NCBI GenBank assembly: GCA_018260375.1
Contig: JAGLBF010000086.1
Location: 1-10,222, forward strand
Source: Deinococcus sp.
GTDB lineage: Bacteria; Deinococcota; Deinococci; Deinococcales; Deinococcaceae
DNA: 10,222 bases
Direction of reading: 5' to 3'
The position numbers and the translations under genes were made by a program. The notes below the pieces were generated by a model. That model was not told the origin of the DNA, did no database searches, and saw nothing but the letters and a program-made list of their open reading frames with translations. Positions within the stretch are counted from its first letter, which is position 1, and each line of letters opens with the position of its first letter. Below are positions 1 to 5,484 of the stretch, in pieces.

Positions 1-56
1 TCGCATACGCTCGGATTGATTCGGAAGTACGCCAAATCAATCGGAATCCGTATAAG
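1..56. repeat. Dispersed palindromic intergenic repeat, copy A (cut by window start)
   Basis: The segment contains an 8-bp inverted repeat, GATTGATT (14-21) and AATCAATC (35-42), followed by CGGAATCCGTATAA. The same core recurs at 4256-4297 with an 11-bp perfect stem, and its tail recurs near 5441-5453. The first bases (tcgcatacgctcgg) match the part of copy B next to its conserved GCGAGTGGGAAC block, so the repeat very probably continues left of the window. Weak similarity to copy B may continue to about base 90 (GGTTCA, then CAA and ACGACC). It is non-coding and its function is unknown. Confidence 0.65.
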
Positions 57-151
57 GCCCTACCAAATGCAGGTTCAGGGCAACGACCGGTGCAGCGTAC
101 TGACCCGAACTCGACCTTGCTGGAGCGCAGGCTTGCTGTACTAAAGGCTCT

Positions 152-179
152 AAACTAAAAAATCCGCCTTCTCTGGCGG
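152..179 (-). terminator. Possible leftward Rho-independent terminator
   Basis: Read on the minus strand there is a CCGCC stem (175-179), an AGAGAA loop, a GGCGG stem (164-168), then A and six T (157-162) and a further T-rich stretch. The stem is only 5 bp but all G/C, and the T-tract is good. No leftward gene is visible to its right before the ilv leader, so it would end an unseen antisense or small RNA, or be a relic. Read rightwards it has no T-tract. Confidence 0.4.
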
Positions 180-232
180 TGTTGATAAAACTATACTGTG
201 CTATGCACCCCGTGTCAAGGCTATGCAGTGGA

Positions 233-264
233 GGGCGGTGCATCTGCCCCCGCGCACACCGCCC
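233..264. repeat. GC-rich inverted repeat upstream of the ilv promoter
   Basis: GGGCGGTG (233-240) and CACCGCCC (257-264) are perfect 8-bp complements with a 16-base spacer. It ends 20 bases before the proposed -35 box of the ilv leader, so it could be an upstream protein-binding site or a DNA/RNA hairpin. No T-tract follows on either strand, which argues against a terminator. Confidence 0.4.
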
Positions 265-283
265 AGCCTATCTAGTCTAATTC

Positions 284-313
284 TTGACCCTCTGCGCGCT
301 GAGGCGCTACCCT
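284..313 (+). promoter_or_regulatory. ilv leader promoter (leaderless type)
   Basis: The -35 box TTGACC (284-289) and the -10 box TACCCT (308-313) are separated by 18 bp. The -10 box ends six bases before the ATG of the leader peptide at 320, so transcription would start on or next to the A of that ATG. There is no usable Shine-Dalgarno: the nearest GAGG is at 301-304, 15 bases away. The arrangement matches the TANNNT-plus-ATG pattern of leaderless genes known in Deinococcus. Confidence 0.6.
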
Positions 314-319
314 GTAGCC

Positions 320-382
320 ATGCAGCAGCAACCGAGCATAATTATGGTGGTGCTTCTTGGCTCTGGGGATATTCGGCGCTGA
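320..382 (+). CDS. ilv leader peptide (attenuation peptide)
   Basis: This is a 20-codon open frame, starting ATG at 320 and ending TGA at 380-382. Codons 7-13 spell IIMVVLL, so six of seven consecutive codons encode the three branched-chain end products of the pathway encoded downstream. The start is placed by the promoter: the -10 box ends six bases upstream, implying a leaderless mRNA. Its last third (GGGGATA, 365-371) overlaps the putative antiterminator arm, and a 12-bp terminator hairpin starts 18 bases after the stop. In the attenuation model known for ilv and leu operons of enterobacteria, a ribosome short of charged Ile, Val or Leu tRNA stalls here and permits readthrough into ilvB. 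The peptide itself probably has no other job. The composition and position are visible directly; the regulatory role is inferred. Confidence 0.75.
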   Translation: MQQQPSIIMVVLLGSGDIRR

Positions 383-407
383 GTGATGCTTACCGTACCT
401 TATCCCC
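365..407 (+). promoter_or_regulatory. Antiterminator pairing of the ilv attenuator
   Basis: GGGGATA (365-371), inside the leader peptide, is perfectly complementary to TATCCCC (401-407), the outer part of the left arm of the terminator. An inner helper pairing, CGG (374-376) with CCG (393-395), is also possible. The two structures are mutually exclusive. A ribosome paused on the Ile or Val codons (338-352) leaves 365-371 free, so the antiterminator can form. A ribosome that reaches the stop codon at 380 covers this arm and lets the terminator fold. Confidence 0.6.
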
Positions 408-440
408 CATCCCGCACCCAGGATGGGGGATATGCTTTTA
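401..440 (+). terminator. Attenuator terminator hairpin before ilvB
   Basis: TATCCCCCATCC (401-412) and GGATGGGGGATA (421-432) form a perfect 12-bp stem with an 8-base loop (CGCACCCA), followed by TGCTTTTA (433-440). The T-run is modest, so partial rather than total termination is expected. It lies between the leader peptide stop and ilvB, which is where an attenuator belongs. It also covers the earliest in-frame ATG for ilvB (423), making that start unlikely. Confidence 0.65.
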
Positions 441-512
441 GGGCCAAAGAAGGCAGGTACGCCACACGGGGACATGATCAACCAACAGGCAACTAAGGGA
501 GTGGGGAAAACA

Positions 513-2255
513 ATGGAAAACATGACAGGAGCAAAGGCGCTGTGGGCCACCCTGGAAGCGCACGGCATACAGACCGTTTTTGGCTACCCAGGCGGGGCCA
601 TTATGCCCGTATATGACGCATTAACGTACTTTCCGCAGATACAACATGTGCTGGCACGCCACGAACAAGGCGCCATCCACGCCGCCGAGGGCTGGGCCAA
701 AGCTACGGGTGAGATTGGTGTATGTATCGCTACCTCAGGCCCAGGCGCGACCAACCTAGTCACGGGGCTGGCTGACGCCATGATGGACAATGTGCCACTG
801 CTCGCCATTACCGGCAACGTGGCCCGTCACCTTATCGGCACCGACGCCTTTCAGGAGGCCGACATTACGGGTATTACCCTGCCCATTACCAAACACAACT
901 ATGTGGTAGAAGACCCCGACGACCTGCCGCGCATCGTGGCCGAGGCCATTCGCATTGCCCGCAGCGGCAGACCTGGGCCCGTGCTGGTGGACATTCCCAA
1001 AGACGTACAACTGGCGGCCTTCAGCGGGCAAATAGTCAGCCCCCAGGCTCGCCCCGAATATCCTCAAGCCTCTCCCGAAGCCATTGCCCAGGCCCGCGAG
1101 GTGCTGCTGAATGCCAAGAAGCCTGTCATGATGGTGGGCGGCGGCGCACAGGGCGCAGCGCAGGAAGTCACCGCTCTGGCGCGTGCTTGGAACATTCCCG
1201 TCACCACCACACTGATGGGCCTCGGTGCCTTTCCTGCCTCTGACCCGCTGTGGCTGGGTATGCCAGGTATGCACGGCAGTGTGGCTGCCAACCAAGCGAT
1301 CAGCAACGCTGACGTGCTGGTGGGTATAGGCCTGCGCTTTGATGACCGCGTGACGGGCCGCGTCAAGGATTTTGCGCCGCACGCGCACATTATTCATATT
1401 GATATTGACGCTGCTGAAATAAGTAAAATTGTCCGCGCCCACCTGCCTATCCGCGCCGATAGCGCTCAGGCCGCCAAGCTCCTGAGCGCGGAGGCCGTGC
1501 CGTTTGACCTGCCCGAATGGACAGCACAACTTGATGAGTGGCGGACGCGCGGCGAGCACCCGCGCCGTTGGGGAGCGGCCCAGGCCGTGCGGCAAGTGGT
1601 GGCAAGGCTGACGCCCCACGATATTTTGAGCACAGACGTAGGCCAGCACCAGATGCTCGCCGCGCAACTGGCCCGCTTTGACCACCCGCGCCGCTGGTTG
1701 ACCTCGGGCGGACTGGGCACCATGGGGTTCGGCTTTCCTGCAGCGATTGGGGCAGCGATGGCCCAGCCCGAAGTCATCAGTATGGTGATAGCAGGTGACG
1801 GCGGTTTTCAGATGACGCTGCAAGAACTCGCCACCCTGACCAAATACAACATCAAAAACGTCAAAATCTGCATCATCAACAACTCGTACCTGGGCATGGT
1901 GCGCCAGTGGCAAGAACTCTTTCACGAAAAGCGCTACAGCGAAGTGTACCTAGGCGACTCTAACCCTGACTTTTTAAAACTGGTAGATGCGTACGGCGTT
2001 GCTGGCTTTCGTGCCGACAACAGCGGCGACCTAGAAACACAACTGGACGCGTGGCTGTCGCATGACGGCTCGGCGCTGCTGGAAGTGGTGGTGCCCAACG
2101 AGCACGGCGTATTTCCGATGGTGCCGGCAGGCGCGGCCCTAAACGAGATGATCGAGCAAGAACCTGCCCACCCCGCCCTGCCCGAAGACAGCCCTGACGG
2201 CGTAGAAGCCCCCGGCGAAGACATGGAAGCCACCCCACCGATGCCCTTGGACTAA
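513..2255 (+). CDS. ilvB: Acetolactate (acetohydroxyacid) synthase large subunit
   Basis: This is the catalytic subunit that joins two pyruvates to acetolactate, or pyruvate and 2-oxobutyrate to acetohydroxybutyrate, the first common step of valine, leucine and isoleucine synthesis. It needs thiamine diphosphate, Mg and FAD and acts in the cytosol. The protein is 580 residues from this start. Visible marks are GYPGGAIMPVYDAL (24-37), the catalytic glutamate E51 in RHEQGA, the central FAD-binding region, and the thiamine diphosphate motif GDG (428-430) ending in NN (456-457). ATG 513 is preferred because AAGGGAGTGGGG lies just upstream (495-506) and the family alignment begins at MTGAKALW. The in-frame ATG at 423 falls inside the attenuator stem. 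The C-terminus carries about 30 extra acidic, proline-rich residues after the usual end near GAALNEMI. It is followed after 57 bases by ilvN, its regulatory partner. Control is probably by attenuation in the leader at 320-440. Confidence 0.95.
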   Translation: MENMTGAKALWATLEAHGIQTVFGYPGGAIMPVYDALTYFPQIQHVLARHEQGAIHAAEGWAKATGEIGVCIATSGPGATNLVTGLADAMMDNVPLLAITGNVARHLIGTDAFQEADITGITLPITKHNYVVEDPDDLPRIVAEAIRIARSGRPGPVLVDIPKDVQLAAFSGQIVSPQARPEYPQASPEAIAQAREVLLNAKKPVMMVGGGAQGAAQEVTALARAWNIPVTTTLMGLGAFPASDPLWLGMPGMHGSVAANQAISNADVLVGIGLRFDDRVTGRVKDFAPHAHIIHIDIDAAEISKIVRAHLPIRADSAQAAKLLSAEAVPFDLPEWTAQLDEWRTRGEHPRRWGAAQAVRQVVARLTPHDILSTDVGQHQMLAAQLARFDHPRRWLTSGGLGTMGFGFPAAIGAAMAQPEVISMVIAGDGGFQMTLQELATLTKYNIKNVKICIINNSYLGMVRQWQELFHEKRYSEVYLGDSNPDFLKLVDAYGVAGFRADNSGDLETQLDAWLSHDGSALLEVVVPNEHGVFPMVPAGAALNEMIEQEPAHPALPEDSPDGVEAPGEDMEATPPMPLD

Positions 2256-2312
2256 TGGCCGAGCCCCTCAACCTCCCTCCCACAAACCCAATTTCCCTGC
2301 AGAGGCCCCAAC

Positions 2313-2912
2313 ATGACCCATCCCAACCCTGACCACCTGGTTTCCGCCCTGGTGCGCGACGAACCCCGCGTGCTGACCCGTATCACCTCGCTGTTTGGAC
2401 GGCGGGGGTATAACATCAAAAGCCTGTCGGTGGGCAATACCGAAATGCCCGGCGTGTCACGCATGACTTTCGTGGTCAGCGGCGAGCGCGGTGTGGTTGA
2501 GCAGGCTATGAAGCAGCTTGAAAAACTGCATGACGTGCTGAAAATCATTGACCACAGCCAGGAAAAATTTGTAGACCGCGAGCTGGTGATGGTCAAAGTC
2601 AAAGTGAACAGCGCAACCCGCCTGGAAGTGCGCCAGATGGCTGAAGACTTTCGCGCACGCATTGTAGACGCGGGCCGCCAAGCGCTCACCTTTGAGGTAA
2701 CAGGCGACGAGGGCAAAATCACCGCCTTTATTGAGCAAATGCGTCCATTTGGCATACTAGAAACCATGCGTACAGGCCGCGTAGCGCTTATTCGCGGCAG
2801 CAACGCTGATATTGCCAGCCATGTGTACGAAGGTAAGTCGCAGGCACTTGAAGCCATGCTCGGCGACACCCCGCGCGAGCAGCAGGCGCGTGAGGTGGAT
2901 AATCTGTTCTAA
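2313..2912 (+). CDS. ilvN: Acetolactate synthase small (regulatory) subunit
   Basis: This is the regulatory subunit that binds IlvB, raises its activity and confers feedback inhibition, usually by valine. The protein has 199 residues. An N-terminal ACT domain (about residues 8-85) contains VLTRITSLFGRRGYNIKSL, the ligand-binding signature of the family. The C-terminal ALS-type domain follows and includes the VTGDEGKITAFIEQM and GILETMRTGRVAL segments. The start is supported by AGAGG (2301-2305) seven bases before the ATG. Together with ilvB it forms one transcription unit. The length is within the normal range of longer bacterial IlvN proteins, and nothing is missing. Confidence 0.95.
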   Translation: MTHPNPDHLVSALVRDEPRVLTRITSLFGRRGYNIKSLSVGNTEMPGVSRMTFVVSGERGVVEQAMKQLEKLHDVLKIIDHSQEKFVDRELVMVKVKVNSATRLEVRQMAEDFRARIVDAGRQALTFEVTGDEGKITAFIEQMRPFGILETMRTGRVALIRGSNADIASHVYEGKSQALEAMLGDTPREQQAREVDNLF

Positions 2913-3004
2913 GCTGTTACGTCATGTATTCAGAAGCTCACAGTAATAGTTGGGCCAGTGATAGTTATGCTAATGAGGCCAGTCAGGTTCGGCTTATGAG
3001 TACA

Positions 3005-3030
3005 CTGGGTTGTCTAGCCGGTCAGCCCAG
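3005..3030 (+). repeat. Small inverted repeat in the ilvN-ilvC gap
   Basis: CTGGGTTG (3005-3012) and CAGCCCAG (3023-3030) can pair as an 8-bp stem with one G-U wobble and a 10-base loop. No T-run follows, so it is not a standard terminator. It could be an mRNA processing or stability element between ilvBN and ilvC. Function is inferred only. Confidence 0.35.
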
Positions 3031-3042
3031 AGTGCCAGAGCG

Positions 3043-3107
3043 CATAGAGATATAGAGACCCAGGGACGCGTAGACCCAGGAACATAGAGACCCAGAGACG
3101 TGTAGAC
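3043..3107 (+). repeat. Purine-rich direct repeats upstream of ilvC
   Basis: A 24-base unit beginning ATAGAGACCCAG and ending GTAGAC occurs at 3052-3075 and 3084-3107 with two differences, at a period of 32 bases. Shorter related pieces surround it (CATAGAGAT at 3043, TAGACCCAGGAAC at 3071). The stretch has no open frame of note and no stem. It fills much of the 237-base space between ilvN and ilvC, ending 42 bases before the ilvC start. It could be expanded by slippage or serve as binding sites; neither is shown. Confidence 0.6.
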
Positions 3108-3149
3108 GCCGTTCTCACCCATCCCCCCAAAATATAGGAGAATACCCAT

Positions 3150-4160
3150 ATGTCAGCAAAAATGTACTACGACCAAGATGTATCCCTAAGCCCCCTGGAA
3201 GATAAGCTCATCGCCATCATCGGCTACGGCTCACAGGCGCACGCCCACGCTCAAAACCTGCGTGACAGCGGCCTAAACGTGGTTGTTGGCCTGCGTGAAG
3301 GAAGTGCCAGTAAAGCCAAAGCCGAGCAAGCGGGCCTGCGCGTGACCAGTGTTGAAGACGCGACCAAAGAGGCTGACGTGGTGATGCTGCTGATTCCCGA
3401 CGAAAACCAGCCCAAAACTTATCAGGAGAGCATTGCCCCTCACCTCACGGCGGGCAAGGCGTTGGCCTTTGGTCACGGCTTTAATGTCCACTTTGGACGT
3501 ATCAAGCCCCCCCAAGACGTTGATGTGTTTCTGGTCGCCCCCAAAGGCCCAGGCCACATGCTCAGGCGCGTATACGCCGAAGGCGCAGGCATGCCCAGCA
3601 TCTTTGCCGTAGAACAAGACGCAAGCGGTAAAGCTCGCGACATCGCTCTTGCCTACGCACGCGGCATCGGCGGCACCCGCGCTGGCGTGCTGGAAACCAC
3701 CTTTAAAGAAGAGACAGAAACTGACCTCTTTGGCGAGCAAAGCGTGCTGTGCGGCGGCGTAACCCACCTGATTCAGGCCGGCTTTGAAACTCTGGTAGAG
3801 GCAGGTTATCAGCCTGAAATCGCCTACTTTGAAACCCTACACGAAGTCAAACTGATCGTTGACCTTATCTATGAAAAGGGTTTTGAAGGTATGCGTCACT
3901 CTATTAGCAACACCGCCGAATTTGGTGACTATGTCACTGGCCCGCGCATCATCACGACCGAAACCAAAGCCACCATGAAAGACGTGCTGGGCGACATTCA
4001 GAGCGGCAAATTTGCTCAGAGCTTCATTGAAGACGCTGAAAACGGCTTCCCCTTTATGAAAGAGCAGCGCACCAAAATGCGCGATCATAAGCTGGAAACT
4101 GTAGGCAAAGAATTGCGTGCCCAGATGCCCTTTATTACCAAGAAAGACCTAGAAGTGTAA
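3150..4160 (+). CDS. ilvC: Ketol-acid reductoisomerase (class I)
   Basis: IlvC converts the IlvBN product (acetolactate or acetohydroxybutyrate) to the dihydroxy acid, using NADPH and Mg. The 336-residue length is typical of class I enzymes. The nucleotide-binding loop is GYGSQAHAHAQNLRDSG (25-41), and the following LREGS segment (48-52), with an arginine and a serine, suits the NADPH phosphate. H109 lies in GHGFN and K132 in PKGPGH. The metal ligands of the knotted domain are D192 and E196 (DLFGEQ) and E228 and E232 (ETLHE), and S252 lies in HSIS. The start has a strong Shine-Dalgarno, AGGAGA (3136-3141), eight bases before ATG. It follows ilvN by 237 bases in the same direction, so it is either read from ilvB or from its own promoter in that gap. 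Its stop codon coincides with the left end of an inverted-repeat element. Confidence 0.96.
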   Translation: MSAKMYYDQDVSLSPLEDKLIAIIGYGSQAHAHAQNLRDSGLNVVVGLREGSASKAKAEQAGLRVTSVEDATKEADVVMLLIPDENQPKTYQESIAPHLTAGKALAFGHGFNVHFGRIKPPQDVDVFLVAPKGPGHMLRRVYAEGAGMPSIFAVEQDASGKARDIALAYARGIGGTRAGVLETTFKEETETDLFGEQSVLCGGVTHLIQAGFETLVEAGYQPEIAYFETLHEVKLIVDLIYEKGFEGMRHSISNTAEFGDYVTGPRIITTETKATMKDVLGDIQSGKFAQSFIEDAENGFPFMKEQRTKMRDHKLETVGKELRAQMPFITKKDLEV

Positions 4161-4393
4161 TACGGACTGCCGCTAAATTCCACCACAGTCGGAAAAGCGC
4201 CGCCTGCGGCTCCATACCGCGAAACCCGTATGCTGTTCCCACTCGCGTCCGCTCGGATTGATTCAGAACTGCACTGAATCAATCGGAATCGGTATAATAC
4301 GAATTCCATATAACAAAAAGGTGGGCGATAAATCCGGTTCAAGCAAAAACGACCTGATTTAACGAGGGCGAATGCGAGCGGCAGTCTGTATTA
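4158..4393. mobile_element. MITE-like element with 17-bp terminal inverted repeats
   Basis: The left end TAATACGGACTGCCGCT (4158-4174) and the right end AGCGGCAGTCTGTATTA (4377-4393) are inverted copies with a single mismatch. They enclose about 200 bases without a convincing gene, giving a 236-bp non-autonomous element. Inside are a small GCCGC/GCGGC hairpin (4199-4210), dispersed-repeat copy B and the sequence GGTATAATAC. The outer TA at both ends could be target duplication, as in Tc1/mariner or IS630 relatives. That assignment is inference because no transposase is present. The left end sits on the ilvC stop codon, and the right end is 37 bases from the -10 box of the next gene. Confidence 0.55.
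4223..4300 (-). repeat. Dispersed palindromic intergenic repeat, copy B (fullest copy)
   Basis: This is the most complete copy in the window. On the minus strand it has a conserved block containing GCGAGTGGGAACAGC (4223-4249). On the plus strand this is followed by a perfect 11-bp inverted repeat, GATTGATTCAG (4256-4266) and CTGAATCAATC (4274-4284), with a 7-base loop, then CGGAATCGGTATAATAC. The block matches copies C and E with one to three differences, and the palindrome matches copy A. It lies inside the 236-bp inverted-repeat element. Confidence 0.7.
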
Positions 4394-4429
4394 GCCCCTT
4401 GCCTCGCAATTCCGACTCACAAACTTAGG

Positions 4430-4435
4430 TATAAT
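4430..4435 (+). promoter_or_regulatory. -10 box for the rhodanese/MIP18 pair (leaderless type)
   Basis: A consensus TATAAT ends six bases before the ATG at 4442, so the transcript would begin at or near the start codon. No Shine-Dalgarno is present. At the expected distance upstream there is no good -35 box (CAATTC at 4407-4412), so an activator or the strong -10 may suffice. Confidence 0.6.
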
Positions 4436-4441
4436 CGGATC

Positions 4442-4804
4442 ATGCAAGAAGTGACCCCCCAAGAAGGCCAAAGGCGCGTGCAGGCGGGCGCGCTTTTGGT
4501 AGATGTCCGCGAACCCGATGAGTACCGTGATGTACATGCACAGGGCGCGTTGCTGCTGCCCCTTAGCGAGCTAGAAACCCGTTACCAAGAGCTGCCCCAG
4601 GGCCGCGAACTGGTGATGATTTGCCGCAGCGGAGCGCGCAGTGCCCGTGCCGCCGAATTTTTGCACGCGCAAGGCTACGCTCAGGCCATTAACCTGGCGG
4701 GCGGCACTATCGCCTGGCAAGAAGCGGGCCTGCCCACCGAAAAGGGTGACCCCGCCCCAAGCGACAGCACCACACCCATCAATGCTCAACAGGACAACAC
4801 ATGA
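4442..4804 (+). CDS. Single-domain rhodanese-like protein
   Basis: A 120-residue protein with one rhodanese domain, the family that carries sulfane sulfur as a cysteine persulfide. LLVDVREPDEY (18-28) is the typical N-terminal signature. The active-site loop is CRSGARS with the cysteine at position 61. NLAGGTIAWQEAGLP matches the usual C-terminal GG..AW motif. The last 25 residues are a polar tail. No signal peptide is seen, so it is cytosolic. The start is fixed by a TATAAT box six bases upstream. The final codons overlap the next gene by four bases (ATGA), indicating translational coupling with the MIP18-like protein. A shared role in sulfur handling for Fe-S clusters is plausible but inferred. 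The physiological sulfur donor and acceptor cannot be read from the sequence. Confidence 0.9.
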   Translation: MQEVTPQEGQRRVQAGALLVDVREPDEYRDVHAQGALLLPLSELETRYQELPQGRELVMICRSGARSARAAEFLHAQGYAQAINLAGGTIAWQEAGLPTEKGDPAPSDSTTPINAQQDNT

Positions 4805-5175
4805 GTGACACTCCAGAAACGCACGGCATCAACGCTGCTGGCCCCGCGCCGCAAGGCAACCTGCCCACCGCCGAGCAGATTCTAGAAGCCCTCAAGGTGG
4901 TTAAAGACCCCGAAATCCCTGTGAATGTGGTGGATTTGGGGCTGGTGTACGGCATTGATATGACCGACAACGGCATCATTGACATCACCATGACGCTGAC
5001 CTCGGTAGGCTGCCCTGTGCAAGACCTGATTCGCTCAGACGCAGAAATGGCCGTGATGCGATTAGACGGTGTAGAGCGCGTTAATGTAGAATTTGTCTGG
5101 TCGCCGCCCTGGAGCCCTGACAAAATGACCGAAGACGGCAAACGCCAAATGCGGATGTTCGGCTTTAATATTTAA
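4801..5175 (+). CDS. MIP18/DUF59 family Fe-S cluster maturation protein (PaaD/SufT-like)
   Basis: A 124-residue protein of the MIP18 (DUF59) family, whose members help place Fe-S clusters into target proteins. The domain spans about residues 20-105. It shows ILEALKVVKDPEIPVNVVDLGLVY (an alpha helix, then the DPE and VDLGL signatures) and TLTSVGCPVQDLI with the conserved cysteine of the GCP motif. The C-terminus WSPPWSPDKMTEDGK is characteristic of the PaaD-like branch. Here no phenylacetate genes are nearby, so a general role as in SufT is as likely as a PaaD role. The ATG overlaps the stop of the rhodanese gene (ATGA), so the two are co-translated. Confidence 0.88.
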   Translation: MSDTPETHGINAAGPAPQGNLPTAEQILEALKVVKDPEIPVNVVDLGLVYGIDMTDNGIIDITMTLTSVGCPVQDLIRSDAEMAVMRLDGVERVNVEFVWSPPWSPDKMTEDGKRQMRMFGFNI

Positions 5176-5235
5176 GCGCTTAGCCTGAGGCCGTCGGCTG
5201 CTATGCTCCGGTGAAATCTAGTTGTTTCTGATCTC

Positions 5236-5270
5236 ATCCGGGCTGATGCGAGTGGGAACAGCTACGGGTT
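5236..5270 (+). repeat. Dispersed intergenic repeat, copy C (partial)
   Basis: The segment holds GATGCGAGTGGGAACAGC followed by TACGGGTT (5245-5270). It differs from copy E (7949-7974) at only two of 26 positions and from the reverse complement of copy B by one substitution and one gap. The preceding ATCCGGGCT resembles ATCCGAGC in B. The palindromic half is absent or degraded. It lies in the 309-base convergent gap 5176-5484, which also holds a hairpin and copy D and no gene. Confidence 0.65.
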
Positions 5271-5323
5271 TGGACTGAACCTTGCTGCACGCGCGGTGAA
5301 CTCTAACCAGCTGTTACAGGAAT

Positions 5324-5362
5324 AAGTACAGACTTCGTGGTAGGAAAGCGAAGTCTGTACTT
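5324..5362. terminator. Perfect 14-bp hairpin between convergent genes, probable bidirectional terminator
   Basis: AAGTACAGACTTCG (5324-5337) and CGAAGTCTGTACTT (5349-5362) pair perfectly with an 11-base loop. It lies between the MIP18-like gene ending at 5175 and the leftward lipoprotein gene ending at 5485. The flanks are only moderately T-rich (TTGTTAT on the right; ACTTATTC on the minus strand), so efficiency is uncertain. It shares TACAGACT with the termini of the 236-bp element, so it may instead be a collapsed relative of that element. Confidence 0.5.
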
Positions 5363-5421
5363 GTTATAAGCATTACGGAAAATTAGTTATAAGTATATCT
5401 TCTTAGTTTACTATAGGGCGA

Positions 5422-5456
5422 TCAGAGTACAACGAATTAAACGGAATCCGTATTAT
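5422..5456 (+). repeat. Dispersed intergenic repeat, copy D (tail only)
   Basis: CAACGAATTAAACGGAATCC followed by GTATTA resembles the right half of copies A and B (TGAATCAATCGGAATC, then C/GGTATAA). The left palindrome arm is not recognisable. The assignment to the family is by this short similarity and is tentative. Confidence 0.45.
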
Positions 5457-5484
5457 ATCTGTAGTAGGTATTGGCTGGGCTTTT

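Noticed and set aside
37..243. 68-residue minus-strand frame upstream of ilv
   Set aside because: It overlaps the repeat copy and the leftward hairpin, has no start signal and no recognisable sequence.
231..264. Possible T-box riboswitch in front of ilvB (AGGGCGGTGC)
   Set aside because: The match to the T-box core AGGGTGGNACCGCG is poor and no stem I or specifier loop could be drawn. The leader peptide and attenuator explain the region better.
423..512. Longer IlvB starting at ATG 423
   Set aside because: That ATG lies inside the right arm of the terminator hairpin, and the extra 30 residues do not belong to the family. ATG 513 has a Shine-Dalgarno.
756..1925. 389-residue open frame on the minus strand within ilvB
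   Set aside because: It is a shadow of ilvB: no recognisable domains, composition set by the sense codons, no start signals.
3043..3107. CRISPR-like array
   Set aside because: Only two long units with an 8-base separation and no spacer-sized unique sequences.
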